This document shows, in pieces, positions 58,619-64,000 of a stretch of 64,000 nt of DNA (positions are counted from its first letter, which is position 1; each line of letters opens with the position of its first letter). The stretch spans positions 239,321 through 303,320 of the forward strand of contig NZ_JACOPK010000003.1 in the NCBI RefSeq assembly GCF_014288055.1, given 5' to 3'. A program made the translations under genes and the position numbers. The notes below the pieces were generated by a model. That model saw only the letters and a program-made list of their open reading frames with translations. It had not been told where the DNA came from and ran no database searches. The stretch comes from Agathobaculum hominis. Its GTDB lineage: Bacteria; Bacillota; Clostridia; Oscillospirales; Butyricicoccaceae.

Positions 58619-60802
58619 TCAGTGCGTCTGCTGATTGATGACAAATACCGGAATGTACCAGATGAGCAGGTACAGCAGCAGATGCTGTACGGGCAGCGCG
58701 GCTGCCTGGTTCTGGAACACGAGATAGAACACGATCAGCATGCCGAACAGACCGGCGAACGTGCTGAGCGTCAGCGCAGAGCGTACCGCACCGGCGAGCT
58801 TGTCGGCGCAGCGAAGCACCTGCATGAACGGGCCTGCGCCCTCGCGGGTCAGGACAGCGGCCGGAGCGTCGCCCTTGGCGTAGCGCGGGTCGAGCAGGCG
58901 GGCAACGCCTGCCGGATCGGGCTGGTCGGCGAAGCCGCGGCGCAGATCGAATTCCTCCTCGACCATCGCCGGGGAAACGTTGAAATCGCGTGCGGCGATA
59001 ACGGCGTTCATGTGCATGCGGCGCATCAGACGCATTGCCTTGTAGGTGTGCTTGGTGGGCAGGTAGCGCAGCGTGATCACACCGGCAAGCTGATTATCCG
59101 CGAGCAGATACATCGCGACCTGACTGTCGCGTTCAGCCGGGATGGTGACGCCCATGTTGACCATGAGCGCGCCCGTGCCGAGCACCATGTAGCTGCTGCC
59201 GACGTGGCCGGTCAGACCGCCGTCAACGACGCGGAGGTCGTGGGCGGTGAGGGGGAGCGCCGAATGCGCCCGGGCGGCTTCGCTCAGCGCGCGGCCAAGC
59301 TCAAGACCTGCCGCATCTGCGAGTGCCGCAGCGCAGGAGAGAATGCGCGTTTCGTCGAGCTGACCGACCGCCTTGATGCTCTCGAGCTCGATCGAGCCGG
59401 TCGGGAACAGGTCGTTCTCCGCGAGCACGACCTCCTCCGTGCCGCGCAGCAGATTTGCCTGACGCGCACCGGCGAGCGCAGCGCCGGAGGCCAGCAGGCG
59501 GCGCGCGATGTTCTTGTAGCCTGCGCCGAAAGCGCAGAGCAGACCGATCGGAGCGGCGACGATGGTGATGGACGAGAACGCCCAGAAGAAGCGGACCGGC
59601 TCACCTCTGCCGAGAGAGGAGACGAGCGCGAAAATGATGCTGAGCGCGAGCGCGAGGGGCGCGTAGATCATGGAAAAACGGTCTACGGTGTCCGGACGTT
59701 CCAGCTCGGTCAAAAAGTCGTTTTTGTTGAAAAGCGGGCCCTTTGCGGCGCGGCAGGCGTCGTCAACGTCATCGTAATGGCTGTAGACTGCAAGCAGCTG
59801 GTCGGCCTGCGCGACTGCCTTGTACGAGCGCGCACGGGCGGCGTAGCGGCCGCGGTCCTCGCGCATCATGGCGTAGAGCATGAGGATGGACGCGGCGATG
59901 TAGGGCGTGGTGACACCGTTCTGCTCGGGGAATACGAGCAGGGAAACGCTGTGCAGGATGGCCGCGACGATCGCGACCGAGACCAGCGTCTCGCGGCACG
60001 GACGGCCGTGGAACAGCTCGGAAAAGCCGAGGCTGAAAATGTCGACGCCGATAAGGATGGCGAGGATCTGCAGGACGAGCAGCGAGCCGATGCCGAGCGT
60101 CGGGTTTGCGACAATGTCGACGAGCGAGGGCAGGGGGAGCTGCGTGAAGCTCGGCGCGAGCGACAGGTAGGCGGCTGCTGCGGCGAGGATCAGCACAAGG
60201 ATGGAGCGCGCGTTCAGACCGCGGCTGCGGCGGCGGAACACACGGAAGGACTGGTCAGGGTCGAGCACCTCGATGTCCTCGTTCTCCTCCTCCTGCTCGG
60301 CGGCGATGCGTGCGGCGCGAGCCTGCTTGCGCGAGACGCGCTCCGCCTTTTCCTTCTGGGGAGCGGCAGCGGCCTTTGCGGCCTTTTCTGCCTGCTTTTC
60401 TTCGCGTTCCGCGAGCTTTTCCTCGCGCTTAGCACGTTTTTCGGCTCGCTTTTCCGCAGCCTTCTGCTCGTGCTCTGCGGCTTTGGCCTCGCGCGCGGCA
60501 ATGCGTGCGGCACGCGGGTTCTCAGGCTCTGCCTCGGGAGCGGCGGCAGGAGCGGCTGGCGCAGCCTTGCTCTTGGTTTTCGGCGCAGTCTTTACCGGCG
60601 GCTGCTCACGCGCCGGCTCTGCGGCGGCAGGGGCAGGCTCACTGTGTACCGGCTCGCTGTGCGCAGGCTCGACCTTGGTTTCGGCAGGGGCACGGCCCTC
60701 TACCTCGGCGATGATCGACTCAAGGTCGAAATCACCGGCATCCGGAACGTCGTTCAGCAGATCCTTGAACTCGTCCAGATTAAATTCATCTTTCTTATCC
60801 AT
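58619..60802 (-). CDS. Degenerate P-type ATPase-like membrane protein with charged coiled-coil N-terminus
   Basis: 727 residues, family not named by me. Residues 1-60 are acidic; 60-175 are Ala/Lys/Glu-rich with KAAEKRAEKRAKREEKLAER-type repeats, probably a coiled coil. About eight membrane helices follow (about 200-216, 237-258, 272-292, 299-313, 378-397, 406-427, 675-697, 703-722), the layout of P1B-type ATPases. TIVAAPIGLLCAFGAGYKNI sits where the CPx-type helix is expected. AENDLFPTG (461-469) lies where DKTGTLT should be, and AARDFN (603-608) where TGDN should be. The region between helices 4 and 5 is too short for an actuator domain. Catalysis by phosphorylation therefore looks lost. 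Cytosolic or scaffold role unknown. Confidence 0.7.
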   Translation of the reverse strand: MDKKDEFNLDEFKDLLNDVPDAGDFDLESIIAEVEGRAPAETKVEPAHSEPVHSEPAPAAAEPAREQPPVKTAPKTKSKAAPAAPAAAPEAEPENPRAARIAAREAKAAEHEQKAAEKRAEKRAKREEKLAEREEKQAEKAAKAAAAPQKEKAERVSRKQARAARIAAEQEEENEDIEVLDPDQSFRVFRRRSRGLNARSILVLILAAAAAYLSLAPSFTQLPLPSLVDIVANPTLGIGSLLVLQILAILIGVDIFSLGFSELFHGRPCRETLVSVAIVAAILHSVSLLVFPEQNGVTTPYIAASILMLYAMMREDRGRYAARARSYKAVAQADQLLAVYSHYDDVDDACRAAKGPLFNKNDFLTELERPDTVDRFSMIYAPLALALSIIFALVSSLGRGEPVRFFWAFSSITIVAAPIGLLCAFGAGYKNIARRLLASGAALAGARQANLLRGTEEVVLAENDLFPTGSIELESIKAVGQLDETRILSCAAALADAAGLELGRALSEAARAHSALPLTAHDLRVVDGGLTGHVGSSYMVLGTGALMVNMGVTIPAERDSQVAMYLLADNQLAGVITLRYLPTKHTYKAMRLMRRMHMNAVIAARDFNVSPAMVEEEFDLRRGFADQPDPAGVARLLDPRYAKGDAPAAVLTREGAGPFMQVLRCADKLAGAVRSALTLSTFAGLFGMLIVFYLVFQNQAAALPVQHLLLYLLIWYIPVFVINQQTH

Positions 60803-60823
60803 GATGTGACCTCTTTTATCTGT

Positions 60824-61606
60824 TTAGTGTCCCAGACGGCGGCGGAGCGCTTCGAACAGCAGGACCGCTGCGGCATTGGAGGCGTTGAGTGAGTTGACGC
60901 GGCCGCGCATGGGGATGCTGACGATGTAGTCGCACTTGTCGCGCGTCAGGCGGCTGAGGCCCTGACCCTCCGAGCCGATGACGATCGCGGTCGCGCGGTC
61001 GAACGGCGCTTCGTACAGGTCTACCGTGCCGTCGGCCTCTGCGCCGAACAGCCAGACGCCGCGCTCTTTAAGCTCGTCGAGGGTGGAGGCGAGGTTGTTT
61101 GCCTTGTGCACGCCGACGTAGGCGAGCGCACCGGCTGCCGAGCGGGCGACTGACGCCGTCAGACCGACGGCGCGGCGCTTGGGGATGATGACGCCGTGCG
61201 CACCGGCGGTCTCCGCGGAACGGATGATCGCGCCGAGGTTGTGCGGGTCCTCAATGCCGTCGCAGACGACGATGAGCGGCGTTTCGCCGCGCTCCTCCGC
61301 GACGCGGAAAATGTCGTCGAGCGAGACATATTCCTGTGCGGCGGTCTGCGCGATGACGCCCTGATGCGTGCCGGTGACGCTCATGTGGTCGAGCTTGCGG
61401 CGGTCGCAGGTCACGGTCGGTACGCCGTGCTTTTTCGCCTCAGCGGCGACGTCTGCGAGATGCGCGCCCTCAGCGAGGAAGATCTTGTCCACTGCGCGTC
61501 CCGAGCGCAGGGTCTCGAGGACGGCGTTGCGGCCCTCGATCAGCGTGCCGTCATCCTCCTGCGGAGGGCGGCGGCGGTTCTTTTCATATGCCATATTTTC
61601 ATACAC
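60824..61606 (-). CDS. rlmB: 23S rRNA (guanosine-2'-O-)-methyltransferase RlmB-like, SpoU family
   Basis: SPOUT trefoil-knot enzyme using SAM. The N-terminal substrate-binding domain starts DGTLIEGRNAVLETLRSGRA. Knot motifs: VVCDGIEDPHNLGAIIRSAE near 113 (motif 1), AIVIGSEGQGLSRLTRDKCD near 213 (motif 2) and SIPMRGRVNSLNASNAAAVL near 235 (motif 3). 260 residues from ATG 61606, or 256 from ATG 61594: GGAG at 61610-61613 is 3 and 15 bases away respectively, so the start is ambiguous. It precedes the P-type-like gene by 21 bases on the same strand, so they may share a transcript. Confidence 0.95.
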   Translation of the reverse strand: MYENMAYEKNRRRPPQEDDGTLIEGRNAVLETLRSGRAVDKIFLAEGAHLADVAAEAKKHGVPTVTCDRRKLDHMSVTGTHQGVIAQTAAQEYVSLDDIFRVAEERGETPLIVVCDGIEDPHNLGAIIRSAETAGAHGVIIPKRRAVGLTASVARSAAGALAYVGVHKANNLASTLDELKERGVWLFGAEADGTVDLYEAPFDRATAIVIGSEGQGLSRLTRDKCDYIVSIPMRGRVNSLNASNAAAVLLFEALRRRLGH

Positions 61607-61844
61607 TCCATGTTTGATGCAGATATTCTCAGATAGAGTAAGTATAGCACATAACCGATGCGCTTTTCAACGTCAAAACGACGGAAAATGCGGAACCGTA
61701 AAAGAAAATAACGGGAAAAGGGACCGGAGAGATTTTTGCTTGCGTTTGTACCGGGGAAAATAGTATACTATATAATAGACTGCCGGGGAACGGACGCTTT
61801 TCCGGCAGCCTGTGTTCTATATATAATAAGGAGAGACTGCTCTT

Positions 61845-63098
61845 ATGAATATTACCAAGGGCGATGTGCAGGAGCTGCGCCGCCGGCTGAAAAAGAAAGA
61901 GTGCACGTTTGACCGCATGTGCGGCTGCTACGTCAACAGCGGCAAGCAGATCGTGCTCAAATTTACCGATATGTTCTCCGAGCTGGAGGAGGACGAGTAT
62001 TTCAAGTACCTTGAAATTGCGAAAAAGACCATTTCCGGCACGCTCGGCAGTAATCTGCTTGAGCTGGAGTTCGACCGGAACGAGGCGTCCGACGAGCGCC
62101 GCACCTATCTGCTGACCCTGCGCGACAGCAGGCTCGCCAATGAGGAGCTGCTCGACCGCCTGTACGAAAAGGTCATCGAGGAGTACAGCTATCCCGGCAA
62201 CTACCTCATTCTGGTCTACCACGACATCTATGATGTGCCGTCCAAGGCGACCTCGGGCGAGGAGCAGGAGGAGTCCGAGGAGATCTACGAGTACCTGCTG
62301 TGTGCGGTCTGCCCGGTCGATCTGGCCAAGCCTGCGCTCGGCTACAAGGAGGACGAAAACCGCATCGGCGCGCGCGACCGCGACTGGGTGGTCGGCCTGC
62401 CTGACCTCGGCTTTGTCTATCCGGCGTTCTCCGACCGCGGCAGCGATGTGAACGCGGTGATGTACTATGTGCGCACAGGCCGTCCGTCGCACGCGGAGTT
62501 CATCGAAAACGTGCTCGGCTGCATCTCGCAGCGCACCGCCGCCGAGGATAAGCTCGCGTTCAGAAATGTTGTGATTGACGCATTCGGAGAGGACGAGGAG
62601 CAGGCAGACGAGGCGTTCTTCAAGATGCAGCGCACCATCAGCGCGATGGTCGCGGAGCGTGAGGAGGACGAGAGCCTGCCGCCGGTCGAGCTGACGGCGG
62701 AGGCGGTCTCCGGCCTTGCCGCAGAGGCGGAAGTACCTGAAAAGGTGCGCGAGCAGATCGAAAAGTCCTACGCGCATACCTTCGGCGAGCAGCCTCCGGC
62801 GGCGCATAATGTGCTGGACAGCCGTCTGGTCGAGGAAGGGACTGTCCGCGCGCACACTGCTGCGCTCGAGCAGAAGGTTGCGGTGCTCCAGCAGGAGCTT
62901 GCGCAGCACGCCGCAAACGAAACCGACGAGGACGATGTGCCGTGGGTGACGGGCGGCAGCATCAACATCGAGCTTCATGTGCCGGAGGAGCGCGCGGCTT
63001 CTATCCGCACGGGCATCGTCGAGGGCAGAAAGTGCCTGCTCGTTCCGATCGAGGATGACGAGGAAGCCTGCGTCAACGGCAAAAATCTGCCGCTGTAA
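61845..63098 (+). CDS. DUF4317 family protein
   Basis: Clostridial family without known function. Typical N-terminus NITKGDVQELRRRLKKKECT followed by FDRMCGCYVNSGKQIV. A middle region YHDIYDVPSKATSG and CAVCPVDLAKPALGYKEDEN precedes an acidic C-terminal half with a helical, probably coiled-coil, segment near 335-365 (HTAALEQKVAVLQQELAQHA). No signal peptide or membrane helix, so cytosolic. 417 residues. AAGGAGAGA precedes the ATG. nnrE follows after 12 bases, so both are probably one unit. Confidence 0.9.
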   Translation: MNITKGDVQELRRRLKKKECTFDRMCGCYVNSGKQIVLKFTDMFSELEEDEYFKYLEIAKKTISGTLGSNLLELEFDRNEASDERRTYLLTLRDSRLANEELLDRLYEKVIEEYSYPGNYLILVYHDIYDVPSKATSGEEQEESEEIYEYLLCAVCPVDLAKPALGYKEDENRIGARDRDWVVGLPDLGFVYPAFSDRGSDVNAVMYYVRTGRPSHAEFIENVLGCISQRTAAEDKLAFRNVVIDAFGEDEEQADEAFFKMQRTISAMVAEREEDESLPPVELTAEAVSGLAAEAEVPEKVREQIEKSYAHTFGEQPPAAHNVLDSRLVEEGTVRAHTAALEQKVAVLQQELAQHAANETDEDDVPWVTGGSINIELHVPEERAASIRTGIVEGRKCLLVPIEDDEEACVNGKNLPL

Positions 63099-63110
63099 GG
63101 AGCGAGGGAC

Positions 63111-63761
63111 ATGGCGAAAACGGTAACGGCGGCAGAAATGAAGGAGCGCGAGCGGGCGGCGAATGAGGCCGGTCTGCTGTACATACAGATGATGGAAAAT
63201 GCGGGCCGCGCGGCCTATGCCGAGCTCAAACGGCGTGTTCCGGCGCTCCGGCGTCTGCTGATCGTCGCAGGAAAGGGCAATAACGGCGGCGACGGCTTTG
63301 TGATGGCGCGCGTCGCGGCGAAAGAGGGCGTGCAGGTGCGCGTGCTGCTCGCGGAGGGAGAACCGAAAACGGCGGACGCGAAAACCAATCTCGCGCGGCT
63401 CGCAGAGACAGCGGCGGAGGTCGTGCGCGACACGGAACAGGCGGCGTTCGGCGCGGATGCGGTCGTTGACGCGCTGTACGGCACGGGGTTTCACGGAGAG
63501 CTGCGTCCGGGCGGCGCGGCGGCGTGTGCGCTGATGGGCAGAGAAAGGGAACGCGGCGCGTTTGTGCTCGCGCTCGACCTGCCGAGCGGCGTCAGCGCCG
63601 ACAGCGGCGAGGTCGCGGAGGGCGCGGTGCAGGCTGACGCGACCGTGACGTTCGACTGCACCAAGCCGCTGCACTTCGCGAAAGCCTCGAAACCGTTCTG
63701 CGGCGCGCTCGTCTGCGCCGATATCGGCATCGGAAAGGCACTCGGAGAGCGCGAGACGTAA
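63111..63761 (+). CDS. nnrE: NAD(P)H-hydrate epimerase (YjeF N-terminal domain type)
   Basis: Metabolite-repair enzyme interconverting the R and S forms of hydrated NAD(P)H. Motifs: VTAAEMKERERAANEAG at the start, MENAGRAAYAEL near 28, the phosphate loop IVAGKGNNGGDGFVMARVAA near 50, VVDALYGTGFHGELRPGG near 118, and ALDLPSGVSADSGEV near 152. 216 residues: only the epimerase, without the fused ADP-dependent dehydratase that many bacteria carry as one protein. The dehydratase must be encoded elsewhere. Confidence 0.93.
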   Translation: MAKTVTAAEMKERERAANEAGLLYIQMMENAGRAAYAELKRRVPALRRLLIVAGKGNNGGDGFVMARVAAKEGVQVRVLLAEGEPKTADAKTNLARLAETAAEVVRDTEQAAFGADAVVDALYGTGFHGELRPGGAAACALMGRERERGAFVLALDLPSGVSADSGEVAEGAVQADATVTFDCTKPLHFAKASKPFCGALVCADIGIGKALGERET

Positions 63762-63804
63762 CTTGCCTGTAATATAACCGCGAAAACTGTAACACAGAAG
63801 TAAC

Positions 63805-63833
63805 TTTACAAACCTCCCGAAACGTGGTATCAT
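63805..63833 (+). promoter_or_regulatory. Promoter of a gene beyond the window
   Basis: TTTACA (63805-63810) and TATCAT (63828-63833), spaced by 17 bases. Confidence 0.65.
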
Positions 63834-64000
63834 AAACTGTACCACGGTAAGTCCAATGGTACGAAGTCAAGTAGATGATGCAAAAAAATTTGAAGAAAAA
63901 CAGTGCAACTACACCGTACCGGCCGTAAAAAGGCAACACCTACCCAAGCCCTGCCTCTTCCAATTTTGAAACAGGGCCTGTTCATCAGAGCGGCAGGCGG
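63834..64000 (+). other. Leader region running off the window edge
   Basis: Contains competing short dyads (GTGGTA..TACCAC and GTACCA..TGGTAC) and GCCCTG...CAGGGC near the end. A 37-codon frame from ATG 63857 lacks a ribosome site. No known riboswitch is recognised. It probably belongs to a gene outside the window. Confidence 0.35.

Noticed and set aside
1..64000. tRNA, rRNA, CRISPR arrays, insertion sequences, phage genes
   Set aside because: Looked for TPsiC-like GGTTCGA blocks, regular spaced repeats, transposases and integrases while reading; none found. A tRNAscan-SE/CRISPR search was not possible.

Overview
This window reads as a chromosomal segment of a GC-rich, Gram-positive member of the Clostridia. 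The evidence is a PolC-type replicative polymerase, a T-box leader on the branched-chain amino acid operon, an FMN riboswitch on the rib operon, Lrp/LacI regulators, and several families best known from Clostridia (UPF0210 with an ACT partner, DUF4317, DUF6472, DUF421 with DUF4363). A gut Oscillospirales-type organism would fit, but that is inference. I see no phage, insertion sequence, CRISPR, rRNA or tRNA. Almost everything is housekeeping, so the unusual material is mostly in the intergenic DNA and a few unrecognised proteins.

Layout. 1-6886: the end of dxr, then rseP, ispG and polC (isoprenoid precursor synthesis, site-2 protease, DNA polymerase III). 6894-7590: a large non-coding palindromic repeat. 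7625-14067: a complete-looking his operon hisZG-D-B-H-A-F-I-E with its own promoter and terminator; hisZ and hisG are fused, and hisC and histidinol phosphatase are absent. 14072-16902 (minus strand): CapA-like phosphatase, PNPOx-like flavoprotein, DUF4363 lipoprotein, DUF421 membrane protein. 17001-22673: promoter, T-box, ilvB-ilvN-ilvC, then a hairpin-rich leader and ilvD. 22732-23460: pyrE. 23519-25258 (minus): Lrp-type regulator plus aminotransferase, with a perfect palindrome over the promoter. 25411-28521: DUF2461, DEDDh exonuclease, small membrane protein, AI-2E-family transporter. 28568-33792 (mostly minus): Xaa-Pro peptidase, aroQ, TIM-barrel protein, YqeG phosphatase, an unknown protein, YbaK deacylase, FAH-family hydrolase. 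34135-40504 (plus): DUF6472, acetyltransferase, aminotransferase, a 34-residue peptide gene with its own signals, EamA exporter, PpiC foldase, citrate synthase. 40838-48756: a carbohydrate/polyol locus (Gfo/Idh dehydrogenase, LacI regulator, three-gene CUT2-type ABC importer, TIM-barrel isomerase). 49178-52985 (minus): FMN riboswitch and ribD-E-BA-H. 53006-61606 (minus): ACT protein and UPF0210, lepA-hemW, rlmB and a 727-residue membrane protein that looks like a P-type ATPase stripped of its catalytic motifs. 61845-63761 (plus): DUF4317 and NAD(P)HX epimerase.

The most interesting signals are these. First, the degenerate P-type-ATPase-like protein at 58619-60802. Second, a two-copy mosaic palindromic element of about 0.7 kb with a conserved core of about 190 bp (6894-7590 and 57900-58580). 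Third, a string-of-hairpins repeat whose two copies (43268-43533, 48915-49177) differ by compensatory changes in the stems. Fourth, a 161-bp near-complete palindrome at 40506-40666. Fifth, the tiny peptide transcription unit at 36397-36707. All were found by reading the sequence; no database search or folding program was run.
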